A stretch of 64,000 nucleotides of DNA, taken from Kalmanozyma brasiliensis GHG001 (Eukaryota; Basidiomycota; Ustilaginomycetes; Ustilaginales). Numbering within the stretch: position 1 is the first letter of the stretch; every line of letters begins with the position of its first letter. The position numbers and the translations under genes are program-made. The stretch spans positions 682,001-746,000 of the forward strand of contig NW_015961989.1 in NCBI RefSeq assembly GCF_000497045.1, given 5' to 3'. The notes beneath the pieces are model-generated. The model had not been told where the DNA came from and searched no databases. It worked only from the letters and a program-made list of their open reading frames with translations. Shown one piece after another: positions 49,342 through 59,271 of this stretch.

Positions 49342-51497
49342 ATGTCGGAAGGTAAGCTCTAGCCCAGCAAGACGTCCAGGTACCCTGGCCACGAACGATT
49401 GCTGACCCCGAGCGTCTCATTTGTGCTCTGCAGTCGACCGCAACGAAGACAACTCGCACTACGTCGACAGCTACGACCGCGACCACGATCGCGACGCCAT
49501 GACGCAGGATCGAGCTCGTTCTCGCTCGCCTGTCGCTGGCGCTGCTCCTTCTTCCGACCGACGCGACCGTGATCGATCGGATCGCTCCGACCGTCCTCGC
49601 AACTTTCACGATCGTGCCGTGGCATCGCAACACGCCGCCACCGAAGCTTCAAGAAAGAGTCAGAAGGACTGCAGGGTCTACGTTGGGAACCTCAGCTACG
49701 GTGTCAAGTGGAACACGCTCAAGGACTTTATGAGGGAGGGTGCGTAGTCAGACATGGTTTCCGACATGCTTATTTTGAACATCTCTGTGCGGCTCAGGCA
49801 GCGAGCTTGGGTTCAGTGCTGGGCGAGGAGAGACATACTTCGGCATCGCCCAGTGACGACATCCAGCACGACAGCTGGCCGACGAGAGCAGAGTGTAGAG
49901 TCCGGATGGATTGCTGATGGGAAGGTTTTGCGCTTTTGACTTGGTCGGGATATTGTGGGCTTTACAACAAACATTGAATCGACTTGCACGTCGCATTCGT
50001 ACTCTCAACCGGCCACTTTCATCTCTCGACATCCGATATTTACAGCTGGCAATGTCGTCTTCTCGGAAGTGCTCACTCTTCCCAACGGAAGCTCCAAGGG
50101 CTGCGGGTAAGTCTCGACGCGACTGACGAACCTTCGCACATGGACGGGAACTCGACTAACACTGTCGCCTGCGTACGTGTCATCGTGGACTCCTACGGCT
50201 CGATCAACCACAGCATCGTCGAGTACAGCTCTCCCGAAGAGGCACAGAGGGCTATCAGCTCGATGACCAACAAGCAGCTCGAAGGCCGTCAAGTGTTTGT
50301 CCGAGAGGTATGTTCAGGCTTCCACCGTGATCTTCACACCGTCACGATCACATCTGACGTCCGGGTGCCTTCCTTACCTTTTGACTTCAATAGGACCGCG
50401 AAGACGAAGTGAAATATGGCAGCACGCCTGGTGCGCCCCCTCGCGGTGGTGGCCGTGGTGGCTTTGGTGCAATGGGCGGTCGAGGAGGCTACGGCCCTCC
50501 CGGCCGCGGTGGCTTCTTCGGCGGCCCTCCTCCGCCCCCCTATGGCGGATTTGCCGGTGGCGCACCCACACAACTCTTCGTCACCAACCTGCCCTACGAT
50601 GTCAGCTGGCAAGATCTCAAGGACCTCTTCCGATCGGCGGGCAATGTCAGTCGCGCCGACGTCAACATGGGACCCGACGGCCGCTCCAAGGGAACCGGTA
50701 TTGTTGCATTCGCCAACTCGAACGACGCATCTAACGCCATCGCCATGTACCACGGGTACGACTTCCGCGGGCGCATGCTCGAGGTGAGGCTGGACAAGTT
50801 CGCCGGTGCTCCCCCCATGGACCCCTACGGTCGAGGCGGCTACGGACCCCCTCCTCGTGGTGGACGTGGTGGCTTCGGTGGTGGATTCGGTGGTCGCGGT
50901 GGGTTTGGTGGCCGAGGTGGCTACGGCGGTGGATATGGTGACCCGTACGGTGGTGGCTATGGAGGTGACCCCTACGGTGGTGGCTACGGTGGTGGATACG
51001 GTGGAGGCTACGGCGACCGACCCGCACCCGCAGCGTACGGCGGGCGACCCACGGGACCTGCAGCAGCCTCTCGCCCCGCCGCACCACCGGCCCCGCCCTC
51101 GCAACAGATCTTTGTCAGGAACCTGCCTTGGTCGACGTCGAACGAGGACCTGGTGGAGCTGTTCCAGACCACAGGCAAGGTAGACGAGGCCGAAATCGTG
51201 TTTGAAGGCGGCAGGAGCAAGGGCGTCGGTATCGTGCAGTTCGCGACCGTCGAAGATGCCGAGACGGCCATTGCCAAGTTCAACAACTACGTCTACGGTG
51301 GTAGGCCGCTGGACATTGAGTTCAACCGCCGCTGGAACAACTTCCGCCAGGGCGGTGGTGGCGGTGGAGGCAGTGGAGGAAGCGTCAACGGTGGCAACGA
51401 CGGCGATGTGGCAATTGCCGAGGCTTCGACGCAGGACTACCAGGACAACGGTGATGCTGGCGATGCGCCAGTCCCCATGCAGGGTGAGACAGCGTGA
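49342..51497 (+). CDS. GBP2: Gbp2/Hrb1-type mRNA-binding protein, three RRMs, five exons
   Basis: Spliced model 49342..49351, 49434..49739, 50046..50106, 50214..50307, 50394..51497; 524 residues. The first exon is only 10 nt (MSE plus one base). Every junction is GT-AG and in phase, and together they rebuild RRM1: CRVYVGNLSYGVKWNTLKDF, then GNVVFSEVLTLPNGSSKGCG, then IVEYSSPEEAQRAI. RRM2: TQLFVTNLPYDVSWQDLKDL ... SKGTGIVAFAN. RRM3: QQIFVRNLPWSTSNEDLVEL ... SKGVGIVQFA. The N-terminus is Arg/Asp/Ser-rich (RDRDRSDRSDRPR); Gly/Tyr/Arg-rich RGG-like spacers separate the RRMs. In yeast this class couples splicing quality control to mRNA export. The gene starts ~210 bp after the tRNA. Confidence 0.9.
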
Positions 51498-52542
51498 ATG
51501 GATCTGCTGCTCTAGAATAATCGGAAGCATCATCTCTCTCACCGTTCAACCGCGTTGGACAAGGCCACATAATGCCATGGGCCTCTGCACCCTGCTGCGC
51601 AGCCGTCCTTATAATCATATGTCCAGATTTCGATCCCATCGTCAGTCCGATAAACTGCGAGCATCAGTGACAGACTCAAGTGACGGCAGGCTCGAGAAGA
51701 AACGTAACATTTTCCTGTGGTTGTGAGATCGACAGGAGAGAGACGCTGGCAAAATTCGCGGTTTGAGAAAGCGTCGAGGCGGGAAATGCAGCATGACGTT
51801 GGAATCGTTCGCTCCTGCAGCGCCGCTCGAATCGGACCGCTTTTGTTGCAAACCACAGTCTTGGACTCGGATCAGGATCAGAGGGGTCTTCGGCTCAGGC
51901 ATTGCACCCTGTCTGCCAGCCAGAAGGAATGGCCACGTTTTGGTTTCGAACCGAGTGCCCCTTGACAGGGCACACGCCTGCTCACTGTGTTGCGAGTTGC
52001 ACAAAGCGCTAAGATGAAGCCGATGTAGCTGATCAGTGCTATCAAAACATTTAATCGATGGATCGACGCTCCGAAGCACACTCGCCCTGATGCACCGAAG
52101 TGTATGCTGAACAGATTCGACGGACCGACACGCATCGCATCAAGTGCAAGTTGATCACAGGCCCAAGCTGCTTGGATCGGGTATCGATATCGCTGCGGCA
52201 GAGTGGGTGCAGCGAGCAGCATCGGAGGCAGAGGATGCGCACATCCTGCATCGACACGCTTTGCAAACAAACACAGAGGAAAAGTGCGTTCAAAGCAAAA
52301 AATTCCAGGGTGCACGCTCCATGCGTCTCTTGTTCTTCTCGCCGATCCACACAGGCCAACTTCCACTTTGGCGAAAAACTGACAGCTGCTTGACCCTGCT
52401 CCAGCTGAAATCACAGATCGACACAAGCAACAGATGGGTCGTCCAGCATCGCAGGATTCTATATAGGCCTTTCAACGCATCCAACCTTCCGTTCCTACCA
52501 ACATCATCCTCGTATCACCCTCCGAAACGTAGAATAGCCACC
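51498..52542. other. Intergenic, 1 kb
   Basis: GBP2 3' region and promoter of the HAD phosphatase gene (TATA at 52459). The open minus-strand frames at 51642-52426 are motif-free. Confidence 0.5.
52459..52466 (+). promoter_or_regulatory. TATA box for the HAD phosphatase gene
   Basis: CTATATAG lies ~80 bp upstream of ATG 52543. Confidence 0.55.
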
Positions 52543-53398
52543 ATGTCGCACCTCAAGTACGCCGATGCCAAATATGTCTTCCTTACCGACTTTGACGGTA
52601 CCATCACCCTCCTCGTAAGTTGTTCATCCATGCTCTGTCTGCCATCATTGAGCTGTTGCTGACTTTCTTTTGCTCATCTTCATTGCGCGCGTGCAGGACT
52701 CGAACGACCACATGGTTGACACTGTCGGCATGGGCTACACCGAGCGAAGAAAGATCAACGTCGAGATTGTCGAGGAGCGCGTCAGCTACCGCGAGGGTTT
52801 CAAGCAGATGATCGAGTCGGTCCACCGTCCTTTCAAGGAGATGGAGGAGCTCGTCCGACGCGACGTCACCCTCGACCCTGGTTTCAAGGAGTTCTACGCC
52901 TTTGCCAAGGCCAACAACATCCCCGTCATCATTGTCTCGTCCGGCATGACGCCCATCATCCGCAGCATCCTCTCCAACCTCATCGGTGAGAAGGACGCCA
53001 ACGAGATCGACGTCATCTCGAACGAAGTCAACTTCACCGACCCCGAGAAGGAGGGCAAGACGTGGGAGCTGATCTACCGTCACCCCGACAACCACTTTGG
53101 TCACGACAAGTCGCTCTCCATCGCCCCTTACCGTGAGCTCAAGAACCGCCCCACGCTCTTCTTCGCCGGCGACGGCATCTCGGACATGTCGGCCGCCCGC
53201 CACGCCGACGTCCTCTTCGTCAAGGACAAGCAGGACAACGACCTGGCCACCTACTGCAAGACCAACAACATCCCCTACCACCTCTTCCGCGACTGGACCA
53301 TCCCCAAGAAGATGCTCGAGCAGATCATCGCCGGCGACCTCAAGATCGAGGATGTCAGCGGAAAGAGCTCCGACAACGGCGACTTTTCCAAGGCATAG
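52543..53398 (+). CDS. HAD-superfamily phosphatase, YNL010W-like, two exons
   Basis: Spliced model 52543..52614, 52697..53398; 257 residues. Exon 1 (MSHLKYADAKYVFLTDFDGT) carries the nucleophile motif DFDGT with both aspartates; the 82-nt GTAAGT...GTGCAG intron is phase 0. Exon 2 gives DSNDHMVDTVGMGYTERRK, IPVIIVSSGMTPIIRSIL (motif II, Ser), and FFAGDGISDMSAARHADVLF (motif IV). The order and motifs match yeast YNL010W, a HAD phosphatase reported to act on polyol phosphates, and related PSP-like enzymes. Substrate here is inference. The protein is soluble and cytosolic by appearance. Confidence 0.9.
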
Positions 53399-53661
53399 AC
53401 GCCATCCCATCGGGATTGCTCATGCGTAGGACCGCCTCGTTGAAAGAGTAGACGCCTCGCATAACCGCACATACGGCTCTTGTAATCTTATTCTTATTCA
53501 CCCTTGCTTGAAAAGCCAAAGCATAGATTGGACCGCGTCGACCTGCTTGATTGGTATCGCACACGGGAGAAGCACACTCTTCACGCGGACGACACATTCC
53601 GGTTTCTGAAAGCGAATGCGATTGCAAGGAACGACTCGACCCATGCAGTGGAACCTCGTCT

Positions 53662-55623
53662 CTAGCCCTTGTTCTTATCGTTCTCTGTAATAACCAACGC
53701 AGTCAGCACGAGCAGAATCGTCGTCGGCGCAGCCAAGAACGTATACGCAGCAAAGATCGTCTTGGAGATCAACCTTTCGAAGCTCGGGTTGCCCTGCGCC
53801 GACTGGCTGGTGATCTGCGCCAGCGTCAGTGCCGGTGGGGAGCCAATGATGAGGCATGCGCAGGCGACGAATACAGGGTCGTCCATGACGTTGCTCGCCG
53901 TGGCCATGGCGTACCACGCTACGAAGGGGAGCAGGATGAGCGGCGTGAGGATCATGCGCGACGAGATGGCGACGGCGATGGTGCGTCGCTCCATGGTCGT
54001 CGCCGAGGCCTGCTTGGTGAGCGCGTTCTGGTGACGACCCGCCGAGTTGCGGCTGTTGAGGTCGGCGTTGCGCGCGGCTTCGTCGTTGGACGCAGAGGTG
54101 GTGGGGACGGTGTAAGATGAGGGCTCGTCGGTGTAACGTGCACCTCCTTCTTCGATGTCCGACCCGCCGTTGGAGGACGAACCGCTGTTCCAGGGATTCC
54201 AAGAGCCGAGACCTTTGCGCTTGTAGTCCTTCTGTTGCACCAGCGTCGACTCGCCGGAAACAGTGTTGGATTCGAGAGACTGTCTGCGCCAGGGATCGTC
54301 GCTCTCGCTGCCGCTGCCTGCTCCGTTGACAGGCTTGCTCGTCGAGTCAGGTGCAGTAGGCTGAGGGCCGGTCGCCGACGTCGATCCGTCGCCTGCAGGT
54401 GCGCTCGGAGGGACCGCCTTGGGGATGTCACCCTGAGCCTTTTGCAGCGCAGAAGCGTCGGCAACAAAGTAGGCGCCGAGGACCACCATAGTCAGCGGGA
54501 TACTGCAGGCACCTGCCGTCTCGAGCGCACCTACGACCGGCTCGAGCGAATCGATAAACTTTTGCAGAGGAGGAATGACGGCCACGACCAGCGAGATGAC
54601 GGCCGCGTACAGCGGTGCGGTCATGAATCCAGCAACGGCAGAGAGCGGACGAAGGATGAGGTTGTGAAACCACTTGTACGTCGTTGTCGTAAACACCTTC
54701 CAGCAGGAGCGGTTCTCGCGGCTGTTGCTGGCACCGGGCAAGGTGATCTGGCCCTCCTCCTCGTACGGCTCCAAAGGCTCGTCTTCGACATCCGAGTCCC
54801 GATCGTCTTCGCCTGGCACTGCCCTATGCTGTCTAGCTCTTGCTTCGGGCGAGTTGGGAAAGCTACGAGCCCATGCTGGGGGACCGGTGCGTTTGCGCTC
54901 GGGTCGGCGTCGCTCGCCGGTGGGTCTGCGAAGGGTGATCTGCGGACGCTGGTGGTGGTTGTCGGTCTCGCTGGTAGATGAGGCCGGGCTGGGGTGCTCG
55001 GGTGCATCTGTGGGGTCGTCTGATACGTTTTCCTCGACGCTGCTGAGGAGCTTGGCGCCGACACTCCATCGAAGGAACATGCCGAGAGTGCTGAAGAGGA
55101 CGAGGTAGGTCAGTGCTCGACCGAGCATGCCGTCGACCGTGTCTTCTGGCTCTCCCTCCTCGTCCCAATGCAGTTGCGGGACAGTGACGACGAGCGACTG
55201 CATGAGCGCAACAGGAAGCGAGTTGGAATTGGGCGAGATGGCGCAAGCGATGGCAAAGTTACGCTGCGCCGGGGAGAGCCTTGCCGTCCAAGACAGGACG
55301 AGGGCACTGAGCGTGGAGATGACCGTAACGATGACGAAGCCGAGCGGTACAATGATGAGCTCTGCCAATCGAGCTGGATTGAGCGTGAACGCCACCTTGG
55401 AGAAGAGCAGCGCTGGCGTGAAGAACGAGACGTTGAGCTTGTTGATCTTTGTCTGTGTTCGTTTATCGATGATGCCTCTTCTAGCGAGGATGAAGCCGAC
55501 CGAGGAGAGGATGACGACCTCTAGAATGGAGGAAGCGGTGACCTTGACGAGGCTGAGGATGGGGGCGCCGCTCTGACCATGTTCGATGTATTGCGCCGTA
55601 GGCAGCAGAAGCGAGTGCCTCAT
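53662..55623 (-). CDS. Auxin-efflux-carrier-family (PIN/PILS-like) membrane transporter
   Basis: A 653-residue protein. Hydrophobic segments at both ends: about 25-170 (VVILSSVGFILARRGIID, LNVSFFTPALLFSKVAFTL, LAELIIVPLGFVIVTVISTL, SPNSNSLPVALMQSLV) and about 345-420 plus 560-650 (MILTPLILLPFVAWYAMA, VFVACACLIIGSPPALTLAQ). The hinge-like NS-P-N/LP and GSPPA motifs are typical of the membrane transport protein family that includes plant PIN/PILS and yeast Ecm3 proteins. A ~120-residue hydrophilic loop at ~215-335 and a second at ~430-555 are Ser/Pro/Glu-rich. Substrate in fungi is unresolved; ER localisation is common for this class. Uninterrupted. Confidence 0.88.
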   Translation of the reverse strand: MRHSLLLPTAQYIEHGQSGAPILSLVKVTASSILEVVILSSVGFILARRGIIDKRTQTKINKLNVSFFTPALLFSKVAFTLNPARLAELIIVPLGFVIVTVISTLSALVLSWTARLSPAQRNFAIACAISPNSNSLPVALMQSLVVTVPQLHWDEEGEPEDTVDGMLGRALTYLVLFSTLGMFLRWSVGAKLLSSVEENVSDDPTDAPEHPSPASSTSETDNHHQRPQITLRRPTGERRRPERKRTGPPAWARSFPNSPEARARQHRAVPGEDDRDSDVEDEPLEPYEEEGQITLPGASNSRENRSCWKVFTTTTYKWFHNLILRPLSAVAGFMTAPLYAAVISLVVAVIPPLQKFIDSLEPVVGALETAGACSIPLTMVVLGAYFVADASALQKAQGDIPKAVPPSAPAGDGSTSATGPQPTAPDSTSKPVNGAGSGSESDDPWRRQSLESNTVSGESTLVQQKDYKRKGLGSWNPWNSGSSSNGGSDIEEGGARYTDEPSSYTVPTTSASNDEAARNADLNSRNSAGRHQNALTKQASATTMERRTIAVAISSRMILTPLILLPFVAWYAMATASNVMDDPVFVACACLIIGSPPALTLAQITSQSAQGNPSFERLISKTIFAAYTFLAAPTTILLVLTALVITENDKNKG

Positions 55624-56394
55624 GTTGGGGAGCGTCTAGGCACTGCCGCGATCGGCACGCTCTGTAAGGTGGATCGGATCTCTGCGATGGATGGTTAGCA
55701 GGGGTATATGAGCGAGCAGGGGAGGACTCGCCAGGTTGCTTGCCGGATTGATGCTGGTGGTATACAGTCAACAAGTGATAGCGGTGCGTGGATGTCAGCG
55801 TGTCAACCTGTGCGACAAGGGAGGATGATAAGGAGGCTTGCGGCGGCGGTGTCATGCTCGGCTGAGCTTCGTTGCTGCATGTCTCACAGAATTGTCTTCG
55901 GTTTTGGAATTTGGCAGCTCAGGCTGAAATCGCTCGCTCCGTCATGTGGCATGGCCCCGCTCACTCTCGGCACTCTGACTCTGTTCGCATTCCATCAGCA
56001 GACCTGTCAGAAGGCGGACCATAACGAGCCGACATCGGAGACTCGAGCTGGCCAAACCTGATGGGTTGGCGCCAAGACAAAAATCGAAAGCATGAGCCTT
56101 GCTAAGCTTCTCGACGAGTCGATACTGGAAGACCCTTGGCGAAGCTTAGACAGAAGAGCGCAACGATGACGAGTGAGAGCCTAAGTTACTCCACAGCGTG
56201 CGTGTGCCAAATCAAGATTTCCAAGAGACAACTTCGCACGTCCCCTCTTTCGATCCGCATCAATTGCTATCCACTCCTCTTCCCGATCATAGGCTCTGAC
56301 AATCGCTTCCACCAGTGGTAGTGGGGCAAAGAGATACTAGTCGTATCGCGACTTCTGTCTCGTCGAAAAGATGGAAAAGATAAAGAAAAAAGAA
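55624..56394. other. Transporter promoter region, 0.77 kb
   Basis: Upstream region of the transporter, bounded by the minus-strand tRNA. Nothing else recognised. Confidence 0.5.
56386..56391 (-). terminator. RNA polymerase III terminator
   Basis: A run of six T on the minus strand starting 4 nt after the tRNA-Gly(GCC) 3' end. Confidence 0.7.
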
Positions 56395-56498
56395 TGCATT
56401 GACGGGGACTCGAACCCCGGTCGAGTCGAATCGGTAGTCACGCCTTATGCAGGCGATGAGTTTGGCAACGACTCATGATACCCCTACACTATCAATGC
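56395..56498 (-). tRNA. tRNA-Gly, anticodon GCC, with intron (second copy)
   Basis: 104-nt gene, same mature sequence as 49028-49132 in opposite orientation. The 33-nt intron differs only in its central hairpin: stem CGCCT/AGGCG with loop GCATA, against CGTCT/AGACG in the other copy. Base pairing is kept by a paired T-A to C-G change. Flanking sequences are unrelated apart from T-rich 3' flanks. Confidence 0.93.
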
Positions 56499-56913
56499 TT
56501 GTATGTAGGTACGGTCAACTTATGCATACATGTATGTGATGTTGATTCCTCGGTAGACAAGACAAGTCGAGCACGGACCACAAGTTGCTATTCGCTGATC
56601 GAGCAGTGGCGAATCAACCAGAAATCCCAAGCTCGCAGCGCGGAAATGCCGGGGCAGCCAGCCAGCCGGTGAGGATATCACGCGAAGAAATCCAAGCAAA
56701 AAAGGTGAGTTGCTTGCCACGCCAAATCACGCACTCACTCATTCACCCGCTCAGTCCATCACTGAGCGCGGAGATAGAGTCAGCCAGTGGTGCGCAGCCT
56801 GGCTCGTTCGCAATGTCACTCAAAATATATACCGAACAGAAGTCCCGCTTTCTTGACTACCATCAACCACCACCACACCGCTCCCCCGCATCCTCCATCT
56901 CAAATCATCCACC
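56499..56913. other. SOD promoter region
   Basis: Upstream of the Mn-SOD. A 12-bp palindrome CATACATGTATG at 56525-56536 and a TATA box at 56825 were seen; no gene. Confidence 0.5.
56825..56831 (+). promoter_or_regulatory. TATA box for Mn-SOD
   Basis: ATATATA lies ~85 bp upstream of ATG 56914, followed by a CT/CA-rich leader. Confidence 0.55.
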
Positions 56914-57534
56914 ATGTCCGAGCACACTCTCCCCAAGCTGCCTTACGGCTACAATGAGCTCGAGCCCGCCATCTCCGAGGAGATCATGACCATCCACCAC
57001 ACCAAGCACCACCAGCTCTACGTCAACAACCTCAACAACGCCATCAAGGCCTACAACTCGGCCATCTCCTCCAACGACGTTCGCAAGCAGATCGAGCTCC
57101 AGAGCGCCATCAAGTTCAACGGCGGTGGTCACATCAACCACTCGCTCTTCTGGAAGAACCTCGCCCCATCCAGCCAGGGCGGCGGTCAGCTCCAGGACGG
57201 CCCCTTCAAGCAGGCCGTCGAGCGTGACTTTGGCTCGCTCGACAACCTCAAGTCCACCTTCAACGCTACCATTGCCACCATCCAGGGCTCCGGCTGGGGC
57301 TGGCTCGGTTTCAACCCCAAGAACTCGAAGCTCGAGGTGGTCACCACCAAGGACCAGGACCCCCTCATCTCGCACCACCCCATCATTGGTGTCGACGCCT
57401 GGGAGCACGCCTTTTACCTCCAGTACAAGAACGTCAAGGCCGACTACTTCAAGAACATTTGGTCGGTCATCAACTTCAAGGAGGCCGAGGAGCGCTTCAA
57501 GGCGGCTCAGACCGACGCCAAGGCTCACGTCTAA
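56914..57534 (+). CDS. Manganese superoxide dismutase without mitochondrial presequence
   Basis: A 206-residue protein starting [20 protein letters not shown], i.e. at the mature N-terminus of the family. Metal ligands are complete: H28 (TIHHTKHH), H76 (GGHINHS), D161 and H165 ([11 protein letters not shown]). Q148 in KDQDPL and GSGWGWLGF are Mn-type markers. No targeting leader exists before the ATG, and the TATA box ~85 bp upstream leaves little room for one, so the enzyme is probably cytosolic (as in the Candida SOD3 type) rather than matrix-located. It dismutates superoxide. Uninterrupted coding region. Confidence 0.93.
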   Translation: MSEHTLPKLPYGYNELEPAISEEIMTIHHTKHHQLYVNNLNNAIKAYNSAISSNDVRKQIELQSAIKFNGGGHINHSLFWKNLAPSSQGGGQLQDGPFKQAVERDFGSLDNLKSTFNATIATIQGSGWGWLGFNPKNSKLEVVTTKDQDPLISHHPIIGVDAWEHAFYLQYKNVKADYFKNIWSVINFKEAEERFKAAQTDAKAHV

Positions 57535-57622
57535 GCTCGTCATCTCAACCTTGTAGCAAAATATCGAAGTCGAAGCAAGCATGTGAAATGAAAATCAATC
57601 ATCGATTGCTCCATCTTTCGCG

Positions 57623-59019
57623 TTACACTTCTGGCGCCGGTTCGACATCGCGCACTTTGCGGCATACGAAGAACTCGGGCAAGTAATTGTACTGCAGCAT
57701 GCCGTTGAGCATCCCTGTGTAGGGCGTCGGCGAAAGCTCGCGACGATCCTGCGGCAAAAGAGCGAGAGAGAAACAACAGGAGGCAGGTAAGTATCAATCG
57801 AGCAAATGAGCCGGTTCGACCGGGAAGCGTTGCAACCTACCTCGAGTTCAAAGCCCATCCTTGGCAATAGCTGCACCAGCTCGTCCAGCGTAAGCTCGAT
57901 GCTCATGCTATCGCCCGAGCTTCCTCGAGAGCTGCCCGAGTTCTCAAAGTGCCACAGCAACGGCCCCGCATTGATCCAGTGACCGCCAATGGGCAGCAAA
58001 TGATTCAGCGTCTCGAGATAGCGGAGCACGTTCTTAGCCGTGTCGATAAAGAAGCACGTCGCCACCACATGCCATGCTCGCTTCTCGTCTGCTTTCGAGT
58101 ATACTTCGCAAAACTCGCCGGCTACCATGCTGAACTCGCTCGTCTGCGGTAAGGAAGATGGTAAGACGTCGGGAATGTGAACCGGTCGCAGCATATCGTC
58201 GGCCATCCTCCAGTTGCTGGAAGAGTGGACAAACGGATAGATGACGTGCTCATTTACCCTGCTCGACTTGTTGAGGATGTAGTGAGATGCCAGCAGCATG
58301 TAGAAGCTGAACTCGTTGCCTTGACACGAGTAGCCTTGGGCTGCGTATTCGAACGCCAGTCGACCAAGGCCAGCGCCGGGTACGAGGATGCGGACATGTC
58401 CTCGTTCTTGAAAGGTGATCTTGCCATATCGCTCCGCAACAGCTTCTAGCAGAGGCTCGTACACCGCAGATCGCTCCGGCTCACCTTCGCGGCTCCAGTC
58501 TCGAACGAATTGCTTGAGTGTGCTTTGGATCTTGTCGATTTCGTGACCCGAAATCTTTCTCCGCTTGCGACCGCCTTTGAGACTGGAGCCATTGACGTCC
58601 TTGCCGCTGCTACTGCTGTTGCTGCTGCTCTGATTGCCATGGTTCGCCTCCGGACTAGCCTCGGGCTCTTCGCCAAATGCGTCTGGGCCGAGGAAACCGC
58701 GCGACTCGTCTGCTATCAAGGACAGAAGGTCGGCGTTGCGGCGGATTCGGTCATCGATTTCTTCCAGTCTCGACTTGAAGCCTCGCGTTGGCGCTGCTTG
58801 CGATGATCCACTCGGCAGCTCCGGTAATGAAAGCGGCTGTCCCACCTCTGCGAGGAGCTGTTGATGCGCTCTCGGCAGGGAGAAATAGGATCTTCTTCGT
58901 GCATCGTTGGCCGATAAGCAGTATGGCAGGTAATCGTCAAAGGCCTTGAGCACATTGGCAAAGTGCAGCCGTTCGAGGCGCTGATCTTCGTCGTCCTGAG
59001 ACTGCGCCTCGCCCTCCAT
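57623..59019 (-). CDS. Carnosine N-methyltransferase homologue (N2227 family), two exons
   Basis: Spliced model complement(57623..57748, 57841..59019), 434 residues. The 92-nt GTAGGT...GCCGCAG intron joins RMGFELE to DRRELSPTPYTGMLNGMLQY and ends FFVCRKVRDVEPAPEV; without splicing the frame runs into Arg/Cys/Ser-rich nonsense. Seen: SAM motif ILVPGAGLGRLAFEYA, NEFSFYMLLASHYILN, WHVVATCFFIDTAKNVLRYLE and GGHWINAGPLLWHFEN, the signature blocks of the N2227/CARNMT1 family. The human enzyme methylates carnosine and histidine-containing targets; the fungal substrate is not known from sequence. The ATG at 59019 is chosen; an in-frame ATG at 59199 would add 60 residues. A disordered Ser/Asn run (~135-155) interrupts the N-terminal half. 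Confidence 0.88.
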
Positions 59020-59271
59020 GCTGGCCAGCTGTTGATGTTGCGGAGCGCTGAGGAGCGATAAGGGCTTGACGCAAGCAGTGTTGAAGTGTTGAGAAGGTCT
59101 CGAGATAACGAACAGCTGGCTCGACAGGGTCCGATTCCCGCAAAAGGAAGCCCAAAATGAAATTGGCCGAACTCCACAAAAAGCTGTCACGCTTTCCACG
59201 TCAAGGGTCCTCCTCGCTTTGTACCATCATCCCCGAAGCACGCGGCAATCACCACACATGACTTAACCTGC

